Shown here piece after piece: positions 30,752 to 39,048 of a DNA stretch of 64,000 nucleotides. A model generated the notes under the pieces. It made no database searches. It was not told the DNA's origin and saw only the letters and a program-made list of their open reading frames with translations. This stretch comes from Bacillota bacterium (GTDB lineage: Bacteria; Bacillota; Limnochordia; Darwinibacteriales; Darwinibacteriaceae). The DNA is taken from contig JAKOTU010000055.1 of NCBI GenBank assembly GCA_029776155.1, positions 93,739 to 157,738 on the forward strand. Reading direction: 5' to 3'. The translations under genes and the position numbers were made by a program. Position 1 is the first letter of the stretch. Every line of letters starts with the position of its first letter.

Positions 30752-31218
30752 GGTTCCCGCTTCCCTTCCTGCCTGGTCTCCTGTTCCTGTAAAAAGGTGC
30801 GCATCCTCCGCAGAAGGCGCAGCAGCTCCTGGCTGTCCCCTTCCCCGAGGTAATCCATGAACCCGCTGATCCTCCTGGTCAATTCGGCCCTGGCCTCCTG
30901 CACCAGGGCAGCCCCCCGGGCCGTGGGCCGCACATGGACCACGCGGCGGTCTCCGTCGGTTCCTGCCCGCTCCACCAACCCCTGTTCCTCAAGGGTGTTC
31001 ACCAAGGTCGTAATGGTGGGCCTGGTCAACTGCAATAGTTCGCCAAGCTCCGAAGGCTGCAGACCGGGGTCATCAGGCCCCACGTGGTGGTGAAGCAAAA
31101 GCAGCAGTCGCATGGCGCTGCCCCTCACCGGCCCAGAACAGCGGAAAAAGGCGCGTCCGCAGGTTTTCAGGCTTTCCAGGGTTTCCATAAACTCCAAAAC
31201 CAGATCTCCCTGGGGCAC
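30739..31218 (-). CDS. MarR-family transcriptional regulator
   Basis: 159 aa from the GTG at 31218, six to seven bases after GGAGGG; the longer frame begins inside the operator and is not used. The winged helix covers about residues 30-105 with DDPGLQPSELGELLQLTRPTI and VNTLEEQGLVERAGTDGDRRVV. It overlaps the first ABC exporter gene by 13 bp, so it very probably represses the exporter operon and itself through the inverted repeat just upstream. Confidence 0.92.
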   Translation of the reverse strand: MPQGDLVLEFMETLESLKTCGRAFFRCSGPVRGSAMRLLLLLHHHVGPDDPGLQPSELGELLQLTRPTITTLVNTLEEQGLVERAGTDGDRRVVHVRPTARGAALVQEARAELTRRISGFMDYLGEGDSQELLRLLRRMRTFLQEQETRQEGKREPCGS

Positions 31219-31244
31219 TGCGTTCCCTCCTGTCCTTTGGGGAA

Positions 31245-31271
31245 AGAATAGTTTGCAACACAAACTATTCT
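31245..31271. promoter_or_regulatory. MarR operator candidate
   Basis: Perfect 11-bp inverted repeat AGAATAGTTTG / CAAACTATTCT with a 5-bp centre (31256-31260). It covers the -10 box and start region of the marR promoter and lies 27 bp upstream of the marR GTG, the classic geometry for autorepression. Confidence 0.8.
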
Positions 31272-31295
31272 AGTGCAAAACCACCCCCAGATCAA
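31267..31295 (-). promoter_or_regulatory. Promoter of the marR-ABC exporter operon
   Basis: Minus-strand TTGATC (31295-31290), 17-base spacer and TAGAAT (31272-31267). The -10 box shares bases with the inverted-repeat operator, and the -35 overlaps the T-run of the tyrS terminator. Confidence 0.65.
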
Positions 31296-31323
31296 CAAAA
31301 AAGCTAGGTTCGCCCTAGCTTTT
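31293..31323 (-). terminator. Terminator after tyrS
   Basis: A 10-bp stem (AAAAGCTAGG at 31299-31308, CCTAGCTTTT at 31314-31323) with a five-base loop, followed on the minus strand by TTTTTTG. Textbook rho-independent form, 26 bp after the tyrS stop. Confidence 0.9.
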
Positions 31324-31348
31324 CTGCCGTTCTGTGCTGTCTTCCCCT

Positions 31349-32575
31349 CTACTCCAGCACCACCCGGTGGTAAACTTTCTTCCCCTTGCGGATGATCAGC
31401 TCGCTGCCTTGGAAATCGGCCAAGGTCACCAGGCGCTCGATGCTGTCCACCCGTTCCTGCCCCAGGGTAATTCCCCCCTGGTCAATCAGGCGCCGCGCTT
31501 CGCTGCGGCTCTTGACAAGGTCAACTTCACTGAGCAGGGTAACAATATCCACGCCCTGGGCAAAACGCTCCCTGGCAAAGGTTGTGGATGGCATTCCATC
31601 GTGGGTACTGCCCGCCCCGAACACCGCCTTGGCTGCTTCCTGCGCTTTGCGTGCTTCTTCCTCGCCGTGCACGAACTTGGTCACCTCAAAGGCCAAGATT
31701 TCCTTAGCCCGGTTGATTTCTGCTCCCTGCAGTGCCCCCAACCGGCGCACTTCCTCCAAGGGCAGAAAGGTGAGCATGGTGAGCAGCTTCTCCACATCAG
31801 CGTCATCCACGTTGCGCAGGTATTGGTAGAAGTCGTAGGGGCTGGTCCGCTCTGGATCAAGCCAAACCGTACCCTTTTCCGTTTTACCCATCTTCACGCC
31901 GGCAGCCGTGGTCAACAGGGTCAGGGTGAGGCCGTAGACGGACTCCCCTTCCACTTTGCGCACCAGTTCATAGCCGCCGATAATATTGGACCATTGGTCG
32001 TTGCCGCCCAGCTGCAGCCGGCAGTTATAGCGGCGGAACAGTTCCAGAAAGTCATAGGACTGGATTAACAGGTAGCTGAACTCCAAGAAGGTGAGGCCCG
32101 CTTCCAACCGGGACTTATACGCTTCCATGGTCAGCATACGTTTCACTGAAAAATGCCTGCCGATCTCCCGCACGAACTCCATAAAATTGAGATCCAACAG
32201 CCATTCGGCGTTGTTCACCATGAGCGCTGAGCCATCCTCGAAGTTGAAAAAGCGGGAAAACTGGCGGCGGAAACACTCCACATTGGCTGCAATGGTCTCT
32301 GGTTTGAGCAGCTGCCGCATCTCCGACTTGCCTGAAGGATCGCCGATCATGGTTGTGCCCCCACCCATAACCATAATGGGCCTGTGACCCGCCCGGTAAA
32401 GATGCAGCGCGGCCATAATGGGGATCAGGTGCCCCAAGGTCAAGCTGGGAGCCGTTGCATCGAAGCCAATGTAGAACGTGACCGACTCCTTGCCCAAAAG
32501 CTCCCGCAGCTCATCCCTGTGGGTGATCTGCGCCGCGTAACCCCGCTCTTCCAAGACATCCAGTACATTCTCCAT
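31349..32575 (-). CDS. tyrS: Tyrosyl-tRNA synthetase
   Basis: 408 aa. Class I fold: TFYIGFDATAPSLTLGHLIPIM holds the HIGH-like motif, LGGNDQWSNIIGGYEL binds tyrosine and tRNA, and KMGKTEKGTVWL is the KMSKS variant typical of the TyrZ/TyrS2 branch. A C-terminal S4 domain (about 345-408; VKSRSEARRLIDQGGITLG) binds tRNA. The gene is preceded by a T-box leader with a TAC specifier, so it is induced when uncharged tRNA-Tyr builds up. Confidence 0.97.
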   Translation of the reverse strand: MENVLDVLEERGYAAQITHRDELRELLGKESVTFYIGFDATAPSLTLGHLIPIMAALHLYRAGHRPIMVMGGGTTMIGDPSGKSEMRQLLKPETIAANVECFRRQFSRFFNFEDGSALMVNNAEWLLDLNFMEFVREIGRHFSVKRMLTMEAYKSRLEAGLTFLEFSYLLIQSYDFLELFRRYNCRLQLGGNDQWSNIIGGYELVRKVEGESVYGLTLTLLTTAAGVKMGKTEKGTVWLDPERTSPYDFYQYLRNVDDADVEKLLTMLTFLPLEEVRRLGALQGAEINRAKEILAFEVTKFVHGEEEARKAQEAAKAVFGAGSTHDGMPSTTFARERFAQGVDIVTLLSEVDLVKSRSEARRLIDQGGITLGQERVDSIERLVTLADFQGSELIIRKGKKVYHRVVLE

Positions 32576-32596
32576 GGAAATCCCCCTCCATCAAAC

Positions 32597-32840
32597 AAAA
32601 ATTCTCTCCACCCTAAGGACGAGAGAGAACCCGTGGTACCACCTTAATTCGCACGCCATGGGCGTGCCTCTATGCCATGCTAACGGATGGCGCCCGGAGC
32701 AGTCTCCTGCCCAAGCTCCAGAGTGTAATTCGCCGCGGTGACCAGCACCTTACCATGTTCTCCAGGCTTCGCACCAACCAGCCTGGTCTCTGAGTACCCA
32801 TGGTCAGCTACTGCGCTCCTTCATTGCCCCGAAGTATGTT
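32597..32840 (-). ncRNA. Tyrosine T-box riboswitch (tyrS leader)
   Basis: The minus-strand leader contains the T-box sequence AAGGTGGTACCACGG (32645-32631), which pairs with the tRNA acceptor end. Stem I shows AGAGA on its 5' side and GCGAATTACACTCTGG on its 3' side, placing a tyrosine codon TAC (32727-32725) in the specifier loop. After the T-box motif, complementary TTCTCTC and GAGAGAA arms (about 32600-32629) with a following TTTTTG form the terminator that competes with the antiterminator. Gene identity and specifier agree. Confidence 0.9.
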
Positions 32841-32846
32841 GGCAAA

Positions 32847-32876
32847 ATTCTACCACAGCTCCTGGCGGCCCGTCAA
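32847..32876 (-). promoter_or_regulatory. Promoter of the tyrS T-box transcript
   Basis: Minus-strand TTGACG (32876-32871), 18-base spacer and TAGAAT (32852-32847), directly upstream of the T-box leader and just after the end of fchA. Confidence 0.7.
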
Positions 32877-32891
32877 GCCCTGGGCAGGTAA

Positions 32892-33491
32892 TCAGCCCAG
32901 GGCTTGGGTAACGTGCTCGGTAATGGTCCCTTCTAGGACCCCCACATCGCGCAGGATTTCCTCCACCCGCCTCCGGGCGGCCGCGGCCAACTCATCCCCC
33001 CGCAGACCGGGCAGGTTAATGAGCACATTGTAAGCGGCCCCTCGGCAGGCTGCGGCGGCCAACAGTGCCGCTACCCCTGCATCACTGAGGCAGTTCTTGT
33101 TTCCCCTGAAGGCCACGTCTTGAGCCAAAGCCAATACTTCCAGGGAAAACTCCATCACCTGCAGGGGCACCTCGGTGGCTAGGCGCGTGGCCAGGCGCAG
33201 TGCCCGTTTCCTTTCCTGCTTTTCTTCCTCCGTACCCTTGGGAAGCTGTAAAGCGGCCATCACCTGGTTAAAGGCCTGCGTATCTTTGTTCACCAGATGC
33301 AGCAGTTGCTCGGTTAGACGCTGGGCCTGGGGGAGAAAACCTTCCCAGCCCTCACCGCTCAACTGGGCAACCATTCTCGCTAGTGCGGCGGCTAAAGCCC
33401 CGGCCAAGGCCGAGGCGCTGCCCCCTCCTGGCGCCGGCTTGGCCGATCCTAGTTCAGCCGCAAACTCTGAGATCCTCAGTTCAGTCAGCAA
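32892..33491 (-). CDS. fchA: Formiminotetrahydrofolate cyclodeaminase (FTCD C-terminal-type)
   Basis: 199 aa, TTG start after AAGGGTGG. Releases ammonia from 5-formimino-THF to give 5,10-methenyl-THF. The family segment KPAPGGGSASALAGALAAALA sits near residue 20; KNCLSDAGVAALLAAAA and AAYNVLINLPGL complete the four-helix fold. It is the last enzyme of the hut operon and uses the product of ftcD, encoded two genes upstream. Confidence 0.93.
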   Translation of the reverse strand: MLTELRISEFAAELGSAKPAPGGGSASALAGALAAALARMVAQLSGEGWEGFLPQAQRLTEQLLHLVNKDTQAFNQVMAALQLPKGTEEEKQERKRALRLATRLATEVPLQVMEFSLEVLALAQDVAFRGNKNCLSDAGVAALLAAAACRGAAYNVLINLPGLRGDELAAAARRRVEEILRDVGVLEGTITEHVTQALG

Positions 33492-33510
33492 AGTACCACC
33501 CTTTTCCTAC

Positions 33511-34767
33511 TCAGTTGCTCACAACGATTTGACCCGCTTTCACCACTGTTTCCACTAAGTTGACGCCTATGAAGTAGGGAATCTTCCGGAAATCATCCGC
33601 CGCAAAGATTACCACATCGGCCTGCTTGCCCGGTTCTAAGCTGCCCAGGCGGTCAGAGCGCTGCAGAGAATGGGCGGCATTGATGGTCACCGCATTAAAC
33701 ACCTCTTCCGGCGTCATGGCCATGTACAGACAGGCAAGGGACATAACCAGGTGGAGGCTGGCTGTGGGGCAGGACCCGGGGTTGAAGTCGGTAGCCAGGG
33801 CCAAAGGCAGCCCCGCCTCCAGCATCTTCCGCGCCGGGGCATAAGGCTTGCGCAGGCTGAAAGCTGTGCCCGGCAGGAGAATGGGGATTACCTCACTTGC
33901 CGCCAGGGCCTGGATCCCTTGATCCGAAATCATGAGCAAGTGATCGGCGCTGGCCATCCCCAACTCCGCCGCCAGCTCAGCCCCGCCCAAGTTGTGCATC
34001 TCATCGGCATGAACCCTCAGTCTAAAGCCCAGCTCCCGGGCCCTGGCAAAGATCCTGCGGCTCTGCTCCACAGAGAAAACTCCTTTTTCGGTGAACACAT
34101 CCACATACTCGGCTACGCCCTGCTCCCTGACTGCCGGCAGCACAGTATCCAGCAGAAACTCCAGGTAACCTTGGTGATCCTCCTGGTACTCCGGGGGCCA
34201 GGCGTGGGCACCCAGGAAGGTGGGGACCAGTTCCACCGGCTGTTCCCTTTGCAGGATGCGCACAGCCTCCAGCTGTTTCAGCTCCGTTTCCAGATCCAGA
34301 CCATATCCGCTCTTGCACTCCACAGTGGTTACACCCTGGCGCAGCATCCAGCAGAGCCTCTGCCGGCCGGAAGCTACCAGCTCAGTCAGGGAGGCCGCCC
34401 TGGTTGCCCGCACGGAGCTGAGGATACCTCCTCCCGCAGCCATGATCTCCATGTAATCAGCACCCTGGGCCCTGAGGTAAAACTCATCCTCTCTGCTCCC
34501 GCCGAAGATGAGGTGGGTGTGGGGATCGATCAGGCCTGGAGTGACCGTCTTGCCCTCGGCATCGATGATCTGGGTTTTGGAGGTCAGCTCCACCCTTGGC
34601 CTTACCTCATCTGGGCTCCCCACCGCGATAATCTTGTCCCCTGCACAGGCCACCCAGCCCCTGTCCAGCACCTCTAGGTGCTGCATCGCCCGTCCCCGAA
34701 CGGGATACTCCTTATGGGCGGCGGTAACCACCTGCCCGCCCATGATCACTAGGTCAGCTTGCACCAC
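33511..34767 (-). CDS. hutI: Imidazolonepropionase
   Basis: 418 aa from the GTG at 34767, seven bases after GGGGG and immediately behind ftcD. Amidohydrolase fold: metal-binding LIDPHTHLIFGGSREDEF, TTVECKSGYGLD, LRVHADEMHNLGGAELA, SADHLL and the metal Asp in LALATDFNPGSCPT. Hydrolyses imidazolone-5-propionate to N-formimino-L-glutamate, the third step of histidine degradation. Confidence 0.96.
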   Translation of the reverse strand: MVQADLVIMGGQVVTAAHKEYPVRGRAMQHLEVLDRGWVACAGDKIIAVGSPDEVRPRVELTSKTQIIDAEGKTVTPGLIDPHTHLIFGGSREDEFYLRAQGADYMEIMAAGGGILSSVRATRAASLTELVASGRQRLCWMLRQGVTTVECKSGYGLDLETELKQLEAVRILQREQPVELVPTFLGAHAWPPEYQEDHQGYLEFLLDTVLPAVREQGVAEYVDVFTEKGVFSVEQSRRIFARARELGFRLRVHADEMHNLGGAELAAELGMASADHLLMISDQGIQALAASEVIPILLPGTAFSLRKPYAPARKMLEAGLPLALATDFNPGSCPTASLHLVMSLACLYMAMTPEEVFNAVTINAAHSLQRSDRLGSLEPGKQADVVIFAADDFRKIPYFIGVNLVETVVKAGQIVVSN

Positions 34768-34778
34768 TCCAGCACCCC

Positions 34779-35672
34779 CTAACGCAGCCGGTTTTCCAGC
34801 ACCTGCTGAACAGCAAAGCTTTCCAGCTGCAGATACCACGCGGCAGCGTCCAATAGGGCCTGCTGGGGCACGAGCCCCACAATCTCAGTGCCCACCACAG
34901 GCACTCCAAAGCGGGCCGCCTCGCGCCTGATAGTCTCCAGCACCCTGTAGATAGGGGTCTCTACGTAATTCTCCAGGTTCATGGATACCTGGACCTGCCT
35001 GCGCTCCTCCAGCACCACGCCCATGGCCTTCACATTCCTAAACCCGCCGTTCCGCTCCCGTACACAGCGGGCGATGTGATCGGCCACCTCTTTGCGGTCA
35101 GTACCCAGATTCACGTTAAAGGCGATCAAAGGCATCCGCGCCCCCACCACAGTAGCTCCCGCGGTGGGATGCAGGCGGGGCGGGCCGAAATCGGGATGGC
35201 GCCCTTCCTGCCCAATGGCCTCCTTTAGGCCTTCGTACTGCCCCTTGCGGATGTTGCTCAAATTGCGGCGCTCAGGTTTTCTAGCCGCCTCTCCGTATAG
35301 GTAGGTGGGTACTTCCAGCTCAAGGGCAAGGCGCTGAGCCAGGCTCACCGCGGCCTGCACACACTCTTGCATGGTCACCTCTTCAATGGGAATAAAGGGG
35401 ATCACATCCACCGCGCCAATGCGGGGATGTGCTCCCTGGTGTTCTTCCATGTTGATCAGCTCCACCGCTTCCCTGGTGAGGCGGAACGCCGCTTCCTGGA
35501 CACTGGGAAGATCCCCCACGAAAGTAATCACGGAACGGTTGTGATCGTAATCCGAAGAAAAGTCCAGAAGCTGCACTCCGGGGGTCTGGCGGACCTGGTC
35601 CACGATCCTTTCCACAACATCCAATCTGCGCCCTTCACTAATGTTGGGCACGCACTGCACGATCTGCGCCAA
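34779..35672 (-). CDS. ftcD: Glutamate formimidoyltransferase
   Basis: 297 aa, TTG start after GGAGGGAAG. Transfers the formimino group from N-formiminoglutamate to THF, leaving glutamate. VQCVPNISEGRRLDVVERIV, DYDHNRSVITFVG and EEHQGAHPRIGAVDVIPFIPI (with the catalytic histidine in the HQGAHP region) are diagnostic. Encoded as a separate polypeptide from the cyclodeaminase, as in many Bacillota, whereas the mammalian enzyme is a fusion of both. Confidence 0.95.
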   Translation of the reverse strand: MAQIVQCVPNISEGRRLDVVERIVDQVRQTPGVQLLDFSSDYDHNRSVITFVGDLPSVQEAAFRLTREAVELINMEEHQGAHPRIGAVDVIPFIPIEEVTMQECVQAAVSLAQRLALELEVPTYLYGEAARKPERRNLSNIRKGQYEGLKEAIGQEGRHPDFGPPRLHPTAGATVVGARMPLIAFNVNLGTDRKEVADHIARCVRERNGGFRNVKAMGVVLEERRQVQVSMNLENYVETPIYRVLETIRREAARFGVPVVGTEIVGLVPQQALLDAAAWYLQLESFAVQQVLENRLR

Positions 35673-35684
35673 ATTCTTCCCTCC

Positions 35685-37328
35685 TCAGCTCTCCAACATT
35701 GGCAGCTTGATGCCCTTCTCCTTGGCGGTCTTGATGGCCAGCTCATACCCTGCATCCGCGTGGCGCATCACGCCGGTTCCCGGATCCGTAGTGAGCACCC
35801 GCTCCAGGCGGGCCGCGCCCTCATCGGTACCATCTGCCACAACAACCATGCCGGCGTGGATGGAATAACCAATGCCCACACCGCCGCCGTGGTGCACGGA
35901 TACCCAGCTGGCTCCGGCACAGGCGTTGACCAGAGCGTTGAGGATGGGCCAATCCGCCACCGCATCACTACCGTCTTTCATCCCTTCCGTTTCCCTATGG
36001 GGCGAAGCCACCGAACCGGCATCCAGATGGTCCCGACCGATCACTATGGGGGCGGAGATCTCACCCTTCCGCACCATTTCGTTGATCAGAAGGCCAAAGC
36101 GGGCCCGCTCGCCGTAACCCAGCCAACAGATACGGGACGGTAAGCCTTGGAAAGCCACTTGTTCCCGGGCCATCTTAATCCAGCGTACCAAGCGCTCGTT
36201 GTGGCTGAACTCTCGGCAGAGCATATCGTCGATCTTGTAGATATCCTCGGGATCACCAGATAGGGCCACCCAGCGGAAGGGTCCCTTGCCTTCGCAGAAG
36301 AGGGGACGGATGTAGGCCGGGACAAAGCCGGGGAAAGCAAAGGCGTTTTCCACGCCCACATCCTTGGCCTGCTGGCGGATATTGTTACCGTAATCAAACA
36401 CCACCGCACCCCGTTCCATGAGCTCCAGCATGGCCTGGACGTGTACGCCCATGGACTCCTTGGCCAACTTGATGTAAAGCTCTGGATCCTTGGCCCTCAG
36501 CTCAGCGGCTTCTTCCACGCTGTAGCCCTTGGGAATATAGCCGTTGAGGGGATCATGGGCCGAGGTCTGGTCGGTGACCACATCGGGGGTGATGCCGCGC
36601 CGGACAAACTCGGGCAGCACTTCCGCAGCGTTGCCCAAAAGACCGATGGACAAGGGTTCTCCCTTCTCCTTGGCCTCCAGGGCCAGCCTCAAGGCCTCAT
36701 CCAGGTTGTCTGTGGCTAACTGGCAGTACTTGGTGGCCAGCCGCTTTTCAATGCGCTTCGGATCCACTTCCACCACAATGGCTACGCCGCCATTCATGGT
36801 CACAGCCAACGGCTGGGCGCCCCCCATGCCTCCTAAGCCTGCCGTGAGCATCAGGCGGCCCTTGAGGGAGCCATCAAAATGCTGGTGGGCCAGCTCCGCA
36901 AGGGTTTCGTAGGTGCCTTGGAGGATACCTTGGGTGCCGATGTAGATCCAACTGCCCGCGGTCATCTGGCCGTACATCATCAGCCCCTTGCGCTCCAGTT
37001 CCCGAAAATGCTCCCAGGTACCCCAAGCGGGGACCAAGTTGGAGTTGGCAATGAGCACCCGGGGCGATTGGGGCGTGGTCCGAAATACTCCCACAGGTTT
37101 GCCCGACTGGACCAGGAGCGTTTCATCGTTTTCCAGCTCCTGCAGGGTGCGCACGATGGCGTGATAACAGTCCCAGTTGCGGGCGGCTTTGCCTATCCCG
37201 CCGTACACCACCAAATCATCGGGCTTTTCTGCCACCTCCGGATCCAGGTTGTTCATGAGCATGCGCATGGCTGCTTCCTGATGCCATCCCTTGCAGTGCA
37301 GTCTCGTTCCTCGCGGTGCTCTGATCAT
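35685..37328 (-). CDS. hutU: Urocanate hydratase
   Basis: 547 aa; ATG after AAGGGAGG. NAD+-dependent hydration of urocanate to imidazolonepropionate. Conserved [21 protein letters not shown] at the N-terminus, [31 protein letters not shown] (NAD+-binding), and [17 protein letters not shown] with its conserved region near residue 400. Complete and of standard length. Second gene of the hut operon. Confidence 0.97.
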   Translation of the reverse strand: MIRAPRGTRLHCKGWHQEAAMRMLMNNLDPEVAEKPDDLVVYGGIGKAARNWDCYHAIVRTLQELENDETLLVQSGKPVGVFRTTPQSPRVLIANSNLVPAWGTWEHFRELERKGLMMYGQMTAGSWIYIGTQGILQGTYETLAELAHQHFDGSLKGRLMLTAGLGGMGGAQPLAVTMNGGVAIVVEVDPKRIEKRLATKYCQLATDNLDEALRLALEAKEKGEPLSIGLLGNAAEVLPEFVRRGITPDVVTDQTSAHDPLNGYIPKGYSVEEAAELRAKDPELYIKLAKESMGVHVQAMLELMERGAVVFDYGNNIRQQAKDVGVENAFAFPGFVPAYIRPLFCEGKGPFRWVALSGDPEDIYKIDDMLCREFSHNERLVRWIKMAREQVAFQGLPSRICWLGYGERARFGLLINEMVRKGEISAPIVIGRDHLDAGSVASPHRETEGMKDGSDAVADWPILNALVNACAGASWVSVHHGGGVGIGYSIHAGMVVVADGTDEGAARLERVLTTDPGTGVMRHADAGYELAIKTAKEKGIKLPMLES

Positions 37329-37349
37329 GGAATTACCTCCCTTAACGTT

Positions 37350-38870
37350 CTAAGCTAACTCTCCCACTACGCTGGCTGCGGCCTGCACCACCTGGCCAGA
37401 TGCCAGCAGATTGCGCACCGTTTTGATCTCCGTCTCCAAGAAGCGGTCTTCCTCCAGGGGCGGAACCGCGCTGCGTACCAGTTCGTACACTGCCCGGGTG
37501 GCCGGCGACAGCTGGCTGCGATCCCGATACTCCAGGGCCTGGCAGGCGCAGAGCAGTTCAATGGCCACAACGTTCTGCACGTTGGCCACAATCTCCAGGA
37601 GTTTGCGGGCAGATATGCTGCCCATGCTCACATGATCCTCCTGGTTGGCGGAGGTGGGGATGGAGTCCACGGAAGCAGGGTGAGCCAGCACCTTGTTTTC
37701 CGAGACCAGGGCCGCCGCGGTGTACTGGGCGATCATGTAGCCCGAGTTCAAGCCGCTGCGCGCGGTGAGGAAGGGGGGCAGACCGCTCAACTGCGGGTTA
37801 ACCAGCCGCTCTATGCGGCGCTCGGATATGTTCCCTATCTCCGCCATGGCCAGGCCCAGAAAGTCCAGGGCCAAGGCCACAGGCTGGCCGTGGAAGTTGC
37901 CTGCGGAGATCACCTGTCCATCCCCGGGGAAGAGGATGGGGTTATCTGTAACGGAGTTTATCTCAGTGTTGATCACCTGCTCCACGTAACTGTAGGCATC
38001 CCGGGAAGCCCCATGCACCTGGGGGATGCAGCGCAGCGAATAGGCGTCCTGGATCCGCTCGTGTCTCCCGCCATATACCAGGCCGCTTCCCGCGAGCAGG
38101 CGGCGCAGATTATCAGCCACCTGTCCCTGTCCCCGATGCGGTCGCAGGGCATGCACCCGTGCATCTAAGGCAGTTGGGATGGCCTGCAGGGCCTCCATGG
38201 TCAAGCTTCCCGCCACATCAGCGGTTTTCAAAAGGATCTGGCTGTCATAAAGGGCCAGCACTGCCTGGGCCGTCATGGCCTGGGTGCCGTTGATCAAGGC
38301 CAGGCCCTCCTTGGCTTCCAGGGCCACGGGAGCCAGACCGGCCCGCTCTAGAGCTTTGGCGCCGGGCAGTCGCTGGTCACGGTAATACGCTTCCCCTTCA
38401 CCAATCAGCACCGCCGACATATGGGCCAGCGGCACCAAGTCGCCACTCGCCCCCACCGAACCTTGACTCGGCACCACCGGGATCACATTCTGGTTGACTA
38501 GTTCCACCAGGAGCCTGATCACCTCGGGGCGGATCCCCGAATGGCCCTTCATCAGCGCATTGGCCCGGAGGATAATCATGGCCTTCACCACTTCCCCCGA
38601 AAAAGGCTCGCCTACCCCGCAGCTATGGCTCAAAATCAAATTGCGCTGGAGTTCAGCCACGCTCTCCCGGGAAATGGATGTTTCTGCCAGTTTGCCGAAA
38701 CCGGTGTTGATTCCATACACTGGTGTGCCCTGGTCCAGCAGGCGCTGAACCAGCTCCCTGGCCTGGCCCACCTTGGCCAGCTGAGCCGTATCTAGGGTGA
38801 CAGTCCAGCCCTGCCGGACCGCCTTCACCACGTCATGGCAGCTTAAGTTGGAACCACTCAGCGTTAGCAT
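37350..38870 (-). CDS. hutH: Histidine ammonia-lyase
   Basis: 506 aa. Deaminates histidine to trans-urocanate. The MIO cofactor triad Ala-Ser-Gly is at 141-143 in GSVGASGDLVPLAHM; the active-site tyrosine lies in VYGINTGFGKLAE, and SVTDNPILF and QEDHVSMGS are conserved. First gene of the operon hutH-hutU-ftcD-hutI-fchA, which has gaps of 11-21 bp throughout. It diverges from the ROK regulator gene. I could not pick a convincing promoter. Confidence 0.97.
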   Translation of the reverse strand: MLTLSGSNLSCHDVVKAVRQGWTVTLDTAQLAKVGQARELVQRLLDQGTPVYGINTGFGKLAETSISRESVAELQRNLILSHSCGVGEPFSGEVVKAMIILRANALMKGHSGIRPEVIRLLVELVNQNVIPVVPSQGSVGASGDLVPLAHMSAVLIGEGEAYYRDQRLPGAKALERAGLAPVALEAKEGLALINGTQAMTAQAVLALYDSQILLKTADVAGSLTMEALQAIPTALDARVHALRPHRGQGQVADNLRRLLAGSGLVYGGRHERIQDAYSLRCIPQVHGASRDAYSYVEQVINTEINSVTDNPILFPGDGQVISAGNFHGQPVALALDFLGLAMAEIGNISERRIERLVNPQLSGLPPFLTARSGLNSGYMIAQYTAAALVSENKVLAHPASVDSIPTSANQEDHVSMGSISARKLLEIVANVQNVVAIELLCACQALEYRDRSQLSPATRAVYELVRSAVPPLEEDRFLETEIKTVRNLLASGQVVQAAASVVGELA

Positions 38871-38915
38871 AGATCTACTCCTTCAGCCGTGGAAATCATT
38901 GCACTATCTTGCCTA

Positions 38916-38933
38916 TTCCACACACAGCTGGAA
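38916..38933. promoter_or_regulatory. Inverted repeat upstream of hutH
   Basis: TTCCA and TGGAA separated by eight bases, about 45 bp upstream of the hutH start. It could be a regulator site for the hut operon, but five-base arms are short and chance is possible. Confidence 0.25.
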
Positions 38934-38977
38934 GAGTCCTTTGCCGAATTTAATCTTACTTTATTGAAAAGAAAGTA

Positions 38978-39006
38978 TTGCAAAAAACTTTGTTATGGGT
39001 TATTAT
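38978..39006 (+). promoter_or_regulatory. Promoter of the ROK regulator gene
   Basis: TTGCAA (38978-38983), 17-base spacer, TATTAT (39001-39006). It lies inside the longest open frame of the ROK gene, so the true start must be downstream. Confidence 0.6.
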
Positions 39007-39048
39007 CAAATTAGATGTTTTCATAGTGGAAAAAAGTTGGTGAGTTCA

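Noticed and set aside
33670..34677. 335-codon plus-strand open frame across hutI
   Set aside because: It is the mirror of hutI in the complementary frame; hutI has all its catalytic motifs.
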